A stretch of DNA of 64,000 bases from Mesorhizobium sp. INR15 (GCF_015500075.1 NZ_CP045496.1:4784001-4848000), one strand, 5' to 3'; shown: positions 27,721 to 36,310, numbered from the stretch's first letter. Notes: generated by a model from the sequence alone, not told the origin. Made by a program: numbers and translations.

Positions 27721-28329
27721 ATGAAGAAAACGAGGGGCAAGCTGTTGCTGGTGGCAATGGCGATGCAGCTTTCCGCCTGGGGATCAGCATATGCCGCGGG
27801 ACCGGCCTATATGCATACCGGCGGCCGTACAACGCAGCCTGTTGGCCATTATGAATTCTGCCAGCGTATTCCTGGCGAATGCAGCGAAAAGACGCCCAAA
27901 GGCGCGCCGGTCGAACTGACCCGCAAACTGTGGGCGACGATTGTCAACATCAACAATTCGGTCAACACACGCATCAAGCCGCGCACCGACATGGAAAACT
28001 ACGGTGTCGAGGAATATTGGGCCTATCCCGACAACGGCTATGGCGATTGCGAGGACTACGCGCTGGAAAAGCGCCGCGAGTTGATGGATGCCGGGGTTCC
28101 GGCGGGCAATCTCTTGATGACGGTTGCGCGCCAGCCGAATGGCGACGGCCACGCCGTGCTGACCGTGCGCACCAGCCTCGGGGAATTCATCCTCGACAAC
28201 CTTGAAACCAAGGTCCTGTCCTGGACAGACACCGACTACACGTATCTCAAGCGCCAGTCGGACCAGAATTCCGGCGTCTGGGTGACGATCAACGACGGCC
28301 GCTCCGACGCGGTCGCCAGCGTCCGCTAA
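27721..28329 (+). CDS. Bacterial transglutaminase-like cysteine proteinase (BTLCP), exported
   Basis: This 202-residue protein has a Sec signal peptide (KLLLVAMAMQLSAWGSAYA-AG). The catalytic triad expected of the BTLCP family (PF06035) is present: Cys in YGDCEDYALEKRREL, His in NGDGHAVLTVRT and Asp in FILDNLETKVL. Members are periplasmic peptidases; the best-studied, LapG, cleaves the surface adhesin LapA under c-di-GMP control through LapD. No LapA or LapD gene is in the window. A PilZ gene lies upstream but behind a terminator. The substrate is unknown. Confidence 0.88.
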   Translation: MKKTRGKLLLVAMAMQLSAWGSAYAAGPAYMHTGGRTTQPVGHYEFCQRIPGECSEKTPKGAPVELTRKLWATIVNINNSVNTRIKPRTDMENYGVEEYWAYPDNGYGDCEDYALEKRRELMDAGVPAGNLLMTVARQPNGDGHAVLTVRTSLGEFILDNLETKVLSWTDTDYTYLKRQSDQNSGVWVTINDGRSDAVASVR

Positions 28330-28434
28330 GGGCGTCAACACATGCCGCCCGGGATGCGCAAGCGTCTTGGGGTAACGGCGTGGATGAAGCAGAGGTCAGG
28401 CGCTTCGCATGAAGGCGATGCGCTTCAGGAGAAA

Positions 28435-28508
28435 CCCGGTCGAGTCCCCACCCTCCCCGTCCCCAACGACCGGGCTTAAGGAGCCGGCCCCGTCCCCGGG
28501 CCGGCTCC
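28435..28508 (+). other. Two adjacent hairpins with C-rich loops downstream of the BTLCP gene
   Basis: The first stem pairs CCCGGTCG (28435-28442) with CGACCGGG (28467-28474), exposing a 24-nt loop rich in CCCC blocks. The second is an 11-bp perfect stem (28480-28490 with 28498-28508) with loop CGTCCCC. Both loops share CGTCCCC, complementary to G-rich ribosome sites. It may be a terminator, a 3'-UTR-derived small RNA or both; the T-tract (GCCATTTC) is weak. Confidence 0.5.
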
Positions 28509-28526
28509 GCCATTTCTGGCGGAATT

Positions 28527-29054
28527 TCAGACTGTTTTAAGCCCTGCCTTGAAACGCTTGCCGTTGGCGACATAGTGCGCGGCTGAGCTACGCAACCTGG
28601 CGACCGCTGCATCGTCCAGCACCCTGATTGCCTTGGCCGGCGAGCCGACGATCAGCGAATTGTCGGGAAATTCCTTGCCTTCGGTGACCAGCGCACCGGC
28701 GCCGACCAATGAGTTCTTGCCGATCCTGGCGCCGTTCAGAACGATGGCGCCCATGCCGATCAGGCTGTTGTCGCCGATCGTGCAGCCATGCAGCAGCGCG
28801 CGGTGACCGATCGTGCAGCCTTCGCCGATGGTCAGCGGAAAGTCTGGGTCGGTGTGCATGACCGTGTGTTCCTGCACATTGGTGTCAGCACCGATGACGA
28901 TGGGTTCGTTGTCGCCGCGAATGACGACACCGAACCAGAAACCAGCATTGCGACCGATCCGCACATCGCCGATGAGCGTCGCATCGGGCGCGATCCAGTT
29001 GCTGCCCGCCTCCGCGAAGCTCGGTTGCTTTCCATCGATCGCATAGAGCGGCAT
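28527..29054 (-). CDS. Gamma-class carbonic anhydrase-like hexapeptide-repeat protein
   Basis: The 175-residue protein is a left-handed beta-helix with hexapeptide repeats (IGDVRIGRNAGFWFGVVIRGDN, IGEGCTIGHRALLHGCTIGDNSLIGMGAIVLNGARIGKNSLVGAGALV). Three histidines for zinc binding are present: EHTVMH, IGHR and LLHGC. This is the YrdA/CaiE/PaaY group related to gamma carbonic anhydrase; many members have weak or no anhydrase activity. The start MPLYAIDGKQPSF was chosen as the conserved N-terminus. A small membrane-protein gene lies 20 bp upstream on the same strand. Confidence 0.9.
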   Translation of the reverse strand: MPLYAIDGKQPSFAEAGSNWIAPDATLIGDVRIGRNAGFWFGVVIRGDNEPIVIGADTNVQEHTVMHTDPDFPLTIGEGCTIGHRALLHGCTIGDNSLIGMGAIVLNGARIGKNSLVGAGALVTEGKEFPDNSLIVGSPAKAIRVLDDAAVARLRSSAAHYVANGKRFKAGLKTV

Positions 29055-29074
29055 TTTGAAGTCTCCGAATCGCC

Positions 29075-29416
29075 TCAGGCAGGAAAGTCGGACCCTAGAA
29101 GCCGAGACGCCCAGGACGCAATGGCGAGTACGACAACACCCAACGCCAGCGACCAGGCGATTGCCGTGCAGCAGCAAGACATCAGCGCCAGTGTCGAAAT
29201 GCGGCCGGTGCGCCTGGCGTCCAAGGCGTCGTTGAAGAGCATGAAAGGCCCAGCGCAGGCCGTCGCGGCCAGCGAACGCAGGATATGCGACGGCGACACA
29301 TAGGGCTCGACGAAAGCAATTTTCCGTCCCGAAATCAGTTCCATCGCCGATCCGGCCAGACCGCACACGGTCAAGCCAACCACAAAAGCGTAGGCGGTGA
29401 GTTCCAGCGGGCTCAT
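29075..29416 (-). CDS. Small hypothetical membrane protein
   Basis: The 113-residue protein has three likely transmembrane segments (LTAYAFVVGLTVCGLAGSAM; ILRSLAATACAGPFMLFNDAL; ALMSCCCTAIAWSLALGVVVLAIASWA). The start MSPLELTAYAF follows AAGG at ideal spacing; an upstream in-frame start adds ten residues before that site and is rejected. The first two genes on this strand (this one and the carbonic anhydrase) are probably one operon. I do not recognise a characterised family. Confidence 0.75.
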   Translation of the reverse strand: MSPLELTAYAFVVGLTVCGLAGSAMELISGRKIAFVEPYVSPSHILRSLAATACAGPFMLFNDALDARRTGRISTLALMSCCCTAIAWSLALGVVVLAIASWASRLLGSDFPA

Positions 29417-29535
29417 CTTTACCTTCCGTTTACCATGAAATCGCACAGTCGTTCACAACGCACTGCAAGCATCATGCCGTGCGATGTGTGCCGCCCAAGG
29501 ACACCCACGGGGGCAGGCCGAGATCGAGGACTGAG

Positions 29536-30267
29536 ATGAAGCAGGCAGCTATCGCCGACGGCCCCGAACTTACCGTGGTCGATTCCAAGCTGATGAAGCG
29601 GGTCTTCTACGGGTTCGCGACGCTGGCGCTGCTGTCGGTGGCAATCAGCCTCGGCGGCAAGTGGTTCGGTCACTCCATCGCCATGGCCGGATACACAGAC
29701 GACCCGACATTGCATAAGGTCGTCATTGGCAAGAACGTCATCGCCGTGCCGGCCAACATGATCCGTTTCAATCAGGCTAGGCGCGACGGTATCGCCTCGC
29801 GGCTCGACCTCTATCTGCGCTATCCCGAGATGGACGGTTACAGCGAGGCGGCACGCGACGATTTCAACCACACGGGGTCGAGCAAGGACATCATCTTCCT
29901 CTCGTTCGAGCCGCAGATGATGTCGCGTGATATGAGCGGCCGTTTCTCACCGATCTACAGCGCCTTGATTGTCCAGCCTGGTACGGCGGGGCCTGGCGGC
30001 ACGACGGTGTATGGTTTCAACGAGAAATCAGGCTACCTGAACGAGGTGCTGGTTGTCGGCAAGCGTCCCGGCAAGGACCCATTCGTCGCCCGTTGCCTGA
30101 GCGGCCCGAGCGCGGATGAATCGCTGGCGCCCTGCGAACGTGACATTCAGGTCGGCGAGGAACTCAGCCTCACCTATCGTTTCCCGAGAGAGTTCCTGGG
30201 GGATTGGCAGCGGCTCGACGCGGCGATCGCCACCGAAGCCGCACGCGTCCTGAAAACCGGACGCTAG
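29536..30267 (+). CDS. Conserved hypothetical membrane-anchored protein
   Basis: This 243-residue protein has one N-terminal transmembrane anchor (VFYGFATLALLSVAISLGGKWF, about 23-44), with the rest probably periplasmic. Its C-terminal part has two cysteines (VARCLSGPS and LAPCERDIQ) that could form a disulfide and ends in SLTYRFPREFLGDWQRLD. The start MKQAAIADGPE follows GAGGA; a longer in-frame start (29479) overlaps the divergent promoter. I see no known domain. It is divergent from the small membrane-protein gene. Confidence 0.7.
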   Translation: MKQAAIADGPELTVVDSKLMKRVFYGFATLALLSVAISLGGKWFGHSIAMAGYTDDPTLHKVVIGKNVIAVPANMIRFNQARRDGIASRLDLYLRYPEMDGYSEAARDDFNHTGSSKDIIFLSFEPQMMSRDMSGRFSPIYSALIVQPGTAGPGGTTVYGFNEKSGYLNEVLVVGKRPGKDPFVARCLSGPSADESLAPCERDIQVGEELSLTYRFPREFLGDWQRLDAAIATEAARVLKTGR

Positions 30268-30283
30268 CAATATCAAACGAAAA

Positions 30284-30320
30284 GGCTGGCCGGCGCATTT
30301 CGATGCGGAACCGGCCAGCC
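30284..30320 (-). terminator. Terminator for the DUF3126 transcript (possibly bidirectional)
   Basis: GGCTGGCCGG pairs perfectly with CCGGCCAGCC and encloses CGCAT-TTCG-ATGCG. On the minus strand the stem is followed by TTTTCGTTTG, consistent with termination after the DUF3126 gene; it could also stop the convergent plus-strand gene. Confidence 0.8.
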
Positions 30321-30335
30321 GCCAGGATTTCTGGT

Positions 30336-30539
30336 TCAGGCCAGGTCGATGTCGAGGATCGCCATCGAGAAATTGTAGTCGCCGTCGTCCTCGTCCTTGA
30401 AAACAAGGCCGAGGAATTCGTCGCCGACATAGACCTCGGCCGAGTCTTCCTTGCGCGGCCGCGCCTTCACCTCGAGCTTGGGATTCTGGAAGACGCGCTT
30501 GAAATAGGCGTCCAGCTTTCTGATTTCGTCCGGCTTCAA
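30336..30539 (-). CDS. DUF3126 family protein
   Basis: A 67-residue acidic protein matching the short alphaproteobacterial DUF3126 family: MKPDEIRKLDAYFKRVF, KARPRKEDSAEVYVGDEFLGLVF, DGDYNFSMAILDIDL. The start is a TTG codon seven bases after GGAG; extensions further upstream are not conserved in character. The function is unknown. It lies about 150 bp downstream of cysE on the same strand, a neighbourhood I recall from other Rhizobiales. Confidence 0.85.
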   Translation of the reverse strand: MKPDEIRKLDAYFKRVFQNPKLEVKARPRKEDSAEVYVGDEFLGLVFKDEDDGDYNFSMAILDIDLA

Positions 30540-30691
30540 CAGTCTTCTCCGATCATCGGTCTTGCTCGTTTGAACGCGCTTCTGGCACGTCGACAATGGC
30601 GCTGTAAAGGCAAGCCCGCCGATAAGCCGAGACAATGCCCACTCCCATAGGCATCCGGAATCCGGCTGGGCGTCTCGGCAGTATAAAAAAA

Positions 30692-31540
30692 TCAGATGTC
30701 GAAGCTGACGACCTGATCCATCGACTGCGACGGCAAAAGCTGGTCCATCTGGCGCGAGGGCTGGTCGCAGCCGGTCTCGCCAACGACCCGGGCCGGCACA
30801 CCGGCAACGGTCTTGTTGTGGGGTACCGGCGACAGCACAACCGAGCCGGCCGCGATCTTCGAGCAATGGCCGATCTCGATGTTGCCGAGGATCTTGGCGC
30901 CGGCGCCGATCAGCACACCATAGCGAATCTTCGGGTGACGGTCGCCGCCGGCCTTGCCGGTGCCGCCCAGCGTCACGCCATGCAATATCGAGACGTCGTC
31001 CTCGATCACCGCCGTCTCGCCGACGACAAGGCCGGTGGCATGGTCGATGAAGATGCCCTTGCCGATGCGGGCAGCCGGATTGATGTCGGTCTGGAAGACC
31101 GAGGATGAACGGCTCTGCAGATAGAGCGCAAAGTCCTTACGGCCCTGGTTCCACAGCCAATGCGCCAGCCGATGGGTCTGGATCGCGTGAAAGCCCTTGA
31201 AATAGAGCACCGGCATGATGAAGCGGTCGCAGGCCGGATCGCGGTCGTAATAGGCCTGGATGTCGACGCGCACGGTCGTCGACCAGTCCTTGTCATCGGC
31301 CAGCATCGACTTGAAGGTCTGGCGAATGAGGTCGGAGCCAATGTCCTGATGGGCAAGCCGCTCAGCAATGCGGTGGATGACCGCCTCTTCCAGGCTCTCC
31401 TGGTTGAGAATGGTCGAATACAGGAAAGCAGCCAACAAAGGGTCGCGGTTGACGGCGTCCATCGCCTCATCACGGATCGAGCGCCAGATCGGGTCGACCG
31501 GCTGCAATGCGCTGTGTCGGGAAATGCTGATGCTGTTCAT
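30692..31540 (-). CDS. cysE: Serine O-acetyltransferase
   Basis: CysE makes O-acetylserine from serine and acetyl-CoA, the entry to cysteine synthesis. The 282-residue protein has the N-terminal helical domain (DPIWRSIRDEAMDAVNRDPLLAAFLYSTIL) and a left-handed beta-helix (ARIGKGIFIDHATGLVVGETAVIEDDVSILHGVTLGGTGK), with catalytic Asp/His in FIDHATG. It ends in ...SFDI; the C-terminal isoleucine is what docks into CysK in the cysteine synthase complex, so that contact is probably kept. The start MNSISISRHS follows AGGA. Confidence 0.95.
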   Translation of the reverse strand: MNSISISRHSALQPVDPIWRSIRDEAMDAVNRDPLLAAFLYSTILNQESLEEAVIHRIAERLAHQDIGSDLIRQTFKSMLADDKDWSTTVRVDIQAYYDRDPACDRFIMPVLYFKGFHAIQTHRLAHWLWNQGRKDFALYLQSRSSSVFQTDINPAARIGKGIFIDHATGLVVGETAVIEDDVSILHGVTLGGTGKAGGDRHPKIRYGVLIGAGAKILGNIEIGHCSKIAAGSVVLSPVPHNKTVAGVPARVVGETGCDQPSRQMDQLLPSQSMDQVVSFDI

Positions 31541-31664
31541 CGACGTCGTCCTGCCGGCTTGCCTAGTGTCTGGCCGCACCTATAAGCCAGATCCTAGCAC
31601 GATTGAACTCAATTTTCCTTAGTGCAGTGTCAAATGGATTTGGTTCGCGGGAATTCAAGCAGCC

Positions 31665-32267
31665 ATGGAAAACGAACCCTTGATCGATGATGCGCTGAAA
31701 AGAGGCCTTTCCGGGCTCTATGAGGCGGACGACCGCCACTATCACGGCATGGCCCATATCGAGGCGATGCTGGCGCTGGCTGGCGACTACCGGGCATCAC
31801 TGCACGACGCCGGCGCCGTCGAAGCGGCGATCTGGTTTCATGACGCGATCTATGACAGCCGGGCCAAGGACAATGAGGCGCGGAGCGCGGAACTGGCACG
31901 GAAAAAGCTCTCAGGCCGCGCTGACCCGGAGCGCCTAGACCGCATCACGGCGATGATCGTCGCCACCGCAACGCATGAATTGCCAAGTCTCGACGATGCC
32001 AGATCCGCGCGGGACGCCGCTCTCTTCCTCGATATGGACCTGTCGATCCTGGGTGCGACGCCGGCCCTGTTCGATGCCTACGAGCGGGCCGTGCGTCTTG
32101 AATATCAGTGGGTGGAGGAGCCGATGTGGCGCGCGGGACGCGGCGAGGTTCTGAAGAATTTTCTCGGCCGGCGGCATATCTTTCATACCGAGGAGTTCCG
32201 TCAGCGCTTCGAACCGCGGGCCAGGTTGAACATGGCGCGATCGCTGGAGGCCATTACGACAAGCTGA
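31665..32267 (+). CDS. Predicted HD-superfamily metal-dependent phosphohydrolase
   Basis: The 200-residue protein has an HD-type metal site: H in RHYHGMAHIEAM, the HD pair in WFHDAIYD and a later Asp in FLDMDLSILG. This matches the HD-like family often mis-named after the NMDA receptor NR2C subunit. Such proteins usually hydrolyse nucleotides, but the substrate is unknown. The frame runs from MENEPLIDDALKR with no signal or membrane segment. It is convergent with a small membrane-protein gene, with only 6 bp between stops. Confidence 0.82.
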   Translation: MENEPLIDDALKRGLSGLYEADDRHYHGMAHIEAMLALAGDYRASLHDAGAVEAAIWFHDAIYDSRAKDNEARSAELARKKLSGRADPERLDRITAMIVATATHELPSLDDARSARDAALFLDMDLSILGATPALFDAYERAVRLEYQWVEEPMWRAGRGEVLKNFLGRRHIFHTEEFRQRFEPRARLNMARSLEAITTS

Positions 32268-32273
32268 CGGCAA

Positions 32274-32642
32274 TCAGGTGAAGGCGCCTATTGTCGAAGC
32301 CATGGCGGCCAGGATACCCAGCCCTGCCATCACCGACAGCCCGTTGAGAATGATCCCGAGAAGGCCAAGCGAGCGGCTGTCGTTTGAGCGCGCCAGCGCC
32401 ATGATGCCGAAGACCACGCCGGTAACATGCGCCAGTGGCGCCGCCAGCAGAAACACCGCCATGAAGAAACCCGTGGCGATGTTCTGGACAAGCTGTGAAG
32501 CATCACTCGGCATCGCCACGAGGATGGTTATGGCAATCGCCCCGGCCGCAAACGCGGACAGCGCCAGTATGACGGAACGTTTACCGAGCCTGCCTTGCAC
32601 GACGACGCTCGGCGCGTCGGCGGTTCTTCCCCATTGTCCCAC
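32274..32642 (-). CDS. DUF4190-like small membrane protein
   Basis: A 122-residue protein with three predicted membrane helices (VILALSAFAAGAIAITILVA; GFFMAVFLLAAPLAHVTGVVFGIMAL; LGLLGIILNGLSVMAGLGIL). The pattern PLAHVTGVVFGIMALAR...RSLGLLGIILN resembles the DUF4190 family of unknown function. The start MGQWGRTADAPS is internal to a run of minus-strand genes whose next upstream member, an alpha/beta hydrolase, ends 27 bp away. No functional call is possible. Confidence 0.72.
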   Translation of the reverse strand: MGQWGRTADAPSVVVQGRLGKRSVILALSAFAAGAIAITILVAMPSDASQLVQNIATGFFMAVFLLAAPLAHVTGVVFGIMALARSNDSRSLGLLGIILNGLSVMAGLGILAAMASTIGAFT

Positions 32643-32669
32643 TTTTTTGCGCCCCCGCTTGCTTACCGC

Positions 32670-33437
32670 TCAAAGCGGATTGTCGGCATAGAACTCCAGC
32701 ACCCGCTGCTTGAATGTCTTGTCCCCGACGGCAAGCATATGATCGCGGCCTTCGATATGAAAGGCCGTGGCATTCGGCATCAGCGCGGCCAGTTCATCCG
32801 GCGAGCCGCCAATGTCATCCGTCGTTCCGACAGCGACCAATGTCGGTTGGGCGATATGCGTGATCTGATCCTCGGTCAGCAACTCCCTCGATGTCGCGAT
32901 GCAGGCGGCGAGAGCCCGCCGATCGCTGCGCGTCTGGTCTGCGAAAGCGCGGAACGAACGGCCGCGAGGATGGCTGGTTGCACCGGGATCATCGGCAAGC
33001 AAGGCTTCTGCGATCGGATCCCAGTCGCCGACGCCGTCAATCATGCCGATGCCAAGACCGCCGAAGACCAGCGTTGCGACCTTGTCGGGATCGGACAGCG
33101 CCAGGAAGGCCGCGATGCGCGCACCCATCGAATAGCCCATGACATGGGCCCGTTCGATGCCGAGATGGTTCAGCAGCGCAGCGCCATCCGAGGCCATCCT
33201 GGCCGGTGTGTAGTCGGCCTCGTCATAACTCTTCGACGACGATCCATGGCCGCGATTGTCGAAGGCGATGGCGCGGTAGCCGGCGTCGTTCAGCGTCTTG
33301 AACCAGCCGGGCGACACCCAGTTGACATAATGGCTCGAGGCAAAGCCGTGGATCATCAGCACCGGATCGCCTTGTCCTGATGCCGGCTGGCGGTCAAGGA
33401 AGGCGAGGTCGAAGCCGTCATGGGCGAAAAACTGCAT
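32670..33437 (-). CDS. Alpha/beta-fold hydrolase
   Basis: The 255-residue protein has the alpha/beta hydrolase fold: oxyanion region MIHGFASSHYVNW, AFDNRGHGSS, nucleophile elbow VMGYSMGAR (GxSxG with Ser), acid near VGTTDDIGG and the catalytic His in IEGRDHMLAVG. No signal peptide is seen, so it is cytoplasmic. Substrate is unknown; esterase, lyase or haloperoxidase-like roles are all possible. The DUF192 and cold-shock genes lie upstream on the same strand. Confidence 0.9.
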   Translation of the reverse strand: MQFFAHDGFDLAFLDRQPASGQGDPVLMIHGFASSHYVNWVSPGWFKTLNDAGYRAIAFDNRGHGSSSKSYDEADYTPARMASDGAALLNHLGIERAHVMGYSMGARIAAFLALSDPDKVATLVFGGLGIGMIDGVGDWDPIAEALLADDPGATSHPRGRSFRAFADQTRSDRRALAACIATSRELLTEDQITHIAQPTLVAVGTTDDIGGSPDELAALMPNATAFHIEGRDHMLAVGDKTFKQRVLEFYADNPL

Positions 33438-33457
33438 GGGCCAGGCGTCCTCGGCGT

Positions 33458-34021
33458 TCAGTCGGACTCGACACTGGGCGTATCGCCCTTGTCCGCCGGC
33501 GGCATGCCGGGACCAGATGCGGTGCCGATGGCGGGATGACGCAAAAGATCGCCGTTCTCGATGCCATCCCTGGCCGCGGTGCCCGCCTTGAGTTCCAGCA
33601 CGAAGCGAACCGGCTCTCCTGGCGAGATGACCGCCTCGGATTGTGGCTCTCCTTGCTTGATCGCGCGGATTTTGCCGTCCTGACCAACGAAGATCAGGTC
33701 GAGAGGCATCGGCGTGTTCTTCATCCAGAAGTTGACCTCGCGCGTCGCCTCGAACACGAACAGCATGCCGTGATTGTCGGTCATCTGTTCGCGGAACATC
33801 AGGCCCGCCTCGCGCTCCGCTTCGTTGTCGGCGACTTCAATCGAGAAAGAGCGATCGCCGCTTTTGGTCACCGCGACAAGCGGAGCGGGATCGACAGGCA
33901 GGACCATCGCCCGGCTGTCGGCCGCACTTGGTGTCTGCGAATAGAAGTAAGCGCCTGAAGCGACGATGACGGCCATCACGGCGCAGATTGCGCCCGCCGT
34001 CAGCCTGTTCCTGTGAGCCAT
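33458..34021 (-). CDS. DUF192 domain-containing exported protein
   Basis: This 187-residue protein has an N-terminal hydrophobic signal or anchor (LTAGAICAVMAVIVASGAYFY) and the DUF192 domain (SFSIEVADNEAEREAGLMFREQMTDNHGMLFVFEATREVNFWMKNTPMPLDLIFVGQDGKI). The family is widespread and uncharacterised; it often lies next to cold-shock genes in Rhizobiales, as here (25 bp after the double cold-shock gene). The start MAHRNRLTAG follows GAGGA; a longer start at 34135 lies inside the csp gene and is rejected. Confidence 0.9.
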   Translation of the reverse strand: MAHRNRLTAGAICAVMAVIVASGAYFYSQTPSAADSRAMVLPVDPAPLVAVTKSGDRSFSIEVADNEAEREAGLMFREQMTDNHGMLFVFEATREVNFWMKNTPMPLDLIFVGQDGKIRAIKQGEPQSEAVISPGEPVRFVLELKAGTAARDGIENGDLLRHPAIGTASGPGMPPADKGDTPSVESD

Positions 34022-34046
34022 CCAAAATCCTCGACCGGAAATCGTC

Positions 34047-34643
34047 CTAGTGCGAAACCGGCAAGGTGCCCATATCGGGGTGAATTTCGGCAGCCATAAG
34101 GCCTTTGTCGCCGCGTCCGAAACGAACCAGCACAACCTGCCCAGGGCGAAGCTCGGTGATGCCGTAGCGGCGCAACGTTTCCATGTGGACGAAAATGTCC
34201 TCGGTGCCCTCGCCTCGGGTCAGGAAACCAAAACCCTTGGTGCGGTTGAACCACTTCACCAGCGCGCGTTCGAGACCGCTTTCAGGCGTCACCGAAACAT
34301 GGGTTCGCTGTTCCTGCATCTCGGCCGGATGGATCGCCGTGGTGACATCCATCGATAGCACGCGGAAGGCCTGCAGTCCGCGATCGCCGTGCTTGACGAG
34401 GCAAACAACCCGGGCACCTTCCAGAGCAGTCTGGAAGCCATCCCTTCGAAGACATGTCACATGGAGGAGAATGTCGCCGGAACTGCCGTCATCCGGAAGG
34501 ATGAAACCATAGCCCTTGGCCACATCGAACCATTTGATGGCGCCTGCGACTTCGACCAGATCAGCGGCATCGCCACCTTCGTCGCGCGGCAAGGCGTCGC
34601 CAAGGATCCCGTCCCGCCCCATAAAAGAGGCCTTTTCCCCCAT
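34047..34643 (-). CDS. Cold-shock protein with two cold-shock domains
   Basis: The 198-residue protein contains two cold-shock domains: IKWFDVAKGYGFILPDDGSSGDILLHV (about 36-62, followed by a short beta part) and VKWFNRTKGFGFLTRGEGTEDIFVHM (about 128-155). RNP1 (KGYGFI / KGFGFL) and RNP2 (DILLHV / DIFVHM) motifs are visible in both. Double-domain CspA-like proteins are found in Rhizobiales and act as RNA chaperones or regulators. The start follows AAGGGGG. It is followed by the DUF192 gene. Confidence 0.92.
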   Translation of the reverse strand: MGEKASFMGRDGILGDALPRDEGGDAADLVEVAGAIKWFDVAKGYGFILPDDGSSGDILLHVTCLRRDGFQTALEGARVVCLVKHGDRGLQAFRVLSMDVTTAIHPAEMQEQRTHVSVTPESGLERALVKWFNRTKGFGFLTRGEGTEDIFVHMETLRRYGITELRPGQVVLVRFGRGDKGLMAAEIHPDMGTLPVSH

Positions 34644-34872
34644 AAGAATGCCCCCTTTTTTTCAAGAACACCGCAACTGATTCTTGACACCAGATTAACA
34701 CCGCGGCTTCCGGTCTGTGCAAGACCTGCCGTGCCTTTTTTCACGGTTCAATACAGGAATACCGGATTTGTTATTTGCCGGCGCCCACCAGGCGCATGCG
34801 TTGTCCTGACGATTGCCCTTTGGCCGGCCCGCCCCTATGTTGCGCCGCATCACAACATCTCGAGGAAATCAC

Positions 34873-35313
34873 ATGCGCTATCTGCATACCATGGTCCGCG
34901 TCGCCGATGTCGATGCCTCGCTCGATTTCTACTGCGGCAAGCTTGGCCTCAAGGAGGTACGGCGCTACGAGAACGAGCAAGGACGCTTCACGTTGATCTT
35001 CCTCGCCGCCTCCGAAGATGAGCAGAGCGGCATCGCCGACAAGGCGCCGCTGGTCGAGTTGACCTACAATTGGGACCCGGAAGACTACAAGGGCGGGCGG
35101 AATTTCGGCCATCTCGCCTATGAGGTCGACGATATCTACGCCACCTGCCAGCAGTTGATGGACAAGGGCGTCACCATCAACCGGCCACCCCGCGATGGCA
35201 ACATGGCCTTCATCAAGTCACCGGACGGCATCTCGATCGAGCTCCTGCAGAAAGGCCCGGCCAAGGCGAAGGCCGAACCCTGGGCATCGATGGCCAATAC
35301 CGGCAGTTGGTAA
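34873..35313 (+). CDS. gloA: Lactoylglutathione lyase (glyoxalase I)
   Basis: GloA detoxifies methylglyoxal by isomerising its glutathione hemithioacetal to S-lactoylglutathione. The 146-residue protein carries the VOC-fold motifs: MRYLHTMVRVADVDASLDFYCGKLGLKE (metal His in LHTMVRV), ELTYNWD, NFGHLAYEVDDIYATC (metal His) and IKSPDGISIELLQKG (Glu ligand). The start follows CGAGGAAATC. A DUF2218 gene follows 130 bp downstream. Confidence 0.94.
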   Translation: MRYLHTMVRVADVDASLDFYCGKLGLKEVRRYENEQGRFTLIFLAASEDEQSGIADKAPLVELTYNWDPEDYKGGRNFGHLAYEVDDIYATCQQLMDKGVTINRPPRDGNMAFIKSPDGISIELLQKGPAKAKAEPWASMANTGSW

Positions 35314-35446
35314 CCGCCAAGCTTCGCCGGACCAGATGGCCGGCGGCTGGCGTTTGGCACGACAATGCCTATCTATGCCGATGTAATGCCGGCCTGACGG
35401 CTGGCGCTTTCATGCGAATGGGCGGTTGCCCACGGAGAACTCACTT

Positions 35447-35740
35447 ATGCCGACCAGCCGTGCCGACGTCGCCACCGAACATGCGAGCCGCTATCTGCAG
35501 CAGCTCTGCAAACACTGGGCACACAAGTTTCCCGTTGAATTTGATCCGAACCATGGCGTCATCGACCTGTCGATGGGCCGCACGGTGATGGACGCGGACG
35601 CGGCGACGCTCCACATCACGGTGACCACGGAAGACGCCGGTTCGATCGGCCGCCTGGAAGAAGTCGTGGCCGACCACATCAAGCGCTTCGCCTTCCGCGA
35701 GGAATTGACCTTCAACTGGGCCCAGGCGCCCGCGGCCTAA
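35447..35740 (+). CDS. DUF2218 domain-containing protein
   Basis: A 97-residue protein of the DUF2218 family: ATEHASRYLQQLCKHWAHKFPVEFDPNHGVIDLSMG, with the second half ATLHITVTTEDAGSIGRLEEVVADHIKRFAFREEL. In other bacteria this family is often near siderophore or iron-uptake genes, but nothing of that kind is close here. The ATG is preceded by GGAG at 9 bases; a TTG seven codons earlier is a weaker alternative. Function unknown. Confidence 0.85.
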   Translation: MPTSRADVATEHASRYLQQLCKHWAHKFPVEFDPNHGVIDLSMGRTVMDADAATLHITVTTEDAGSIGRLEEVVADHIKRFAFREELTFNWAQAPAA

Positions 35741-35749
35741 GCCTCGGGC

Positions 35750-36310
35750 TCAGCCACCGCCTGCCTTCGCAGCCATCTCCAGCAACGCCTGCACCGTGCG
35801 CCAGTTACGCGCGGTGCCCGGTACCTTGAGCACGCGCGGGATGAGATTGGCGAACTTCGATTCACCAAGCCCTTCCGGTGCGTGCAGGTAAAGCACATCG
35901 CGCTTGATCTGGAACGCTTCGGGACCGACGCATTTCTCGGTGAGTTGTGCCGTCTCTTCGGCGGTCGGCTCGCGCTCCAGCACATAGGCGTGGAGCTTCT
36001 TCGGTTCGCCAGCGATTTCCGGATAGGGATTTTCCTTCGCCAACCGCTCGAACCAGTCGGCATCCCGCACCATGATGCGCGAATAGAAACCCCATTTTTT
36101 CTCGAAAGCCGCCTCGATCTCTTTCGTCAGTTCGGGCGCATCACCCGTCCGCGCCCTGAACACGGCGTTGCCGCTCTGCACATAAGTGGCGACATCGGTA
36201 AAGCCGAGCGTCTCGAAAAACGCCCGCAGCTCCGCCATCTTGACGATGCGGTTGCCACCGACATTGATGCCGGAAAACAGCGCGACGAATACCTTGCCCT
36301 TCGGGCTCAT
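35750..36310 (-). CDS. DUF1697 family protein
   Basis: The 186-residue protein begins VFVALFSGINVGGNRIVKMAELRAFFETLGFTDVATYVQSGNAVF, the characteristic N-terminus of DUF1697, and continues with the two-domain pattern of that family. No catalytic residues are known for it. Its ATG overlaps the ilvA stop by 4 nt, so it is translated after ilvA in one transcript. That coupling suggests co-expression rather than a demonstrated role in isoleucine synthesis. Confidence 0.9.
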   Translation of the reverse strand: MSPKGKVFVALFSGINVGGNRIVKMAELRAFFETLGFTDVATYVQSGNAVFRARTGDAPELTKEIEAAFEKKWGFYSRIMVRDADWFERLAKENPYPEIAGEPKKLHAYVLEREPTAEETAQLTEKCVGPEAFQIKRDVLYLHAPEGLGESKFANLIPRVLKVPGTARNWRTVQALLEMAAKAGGG

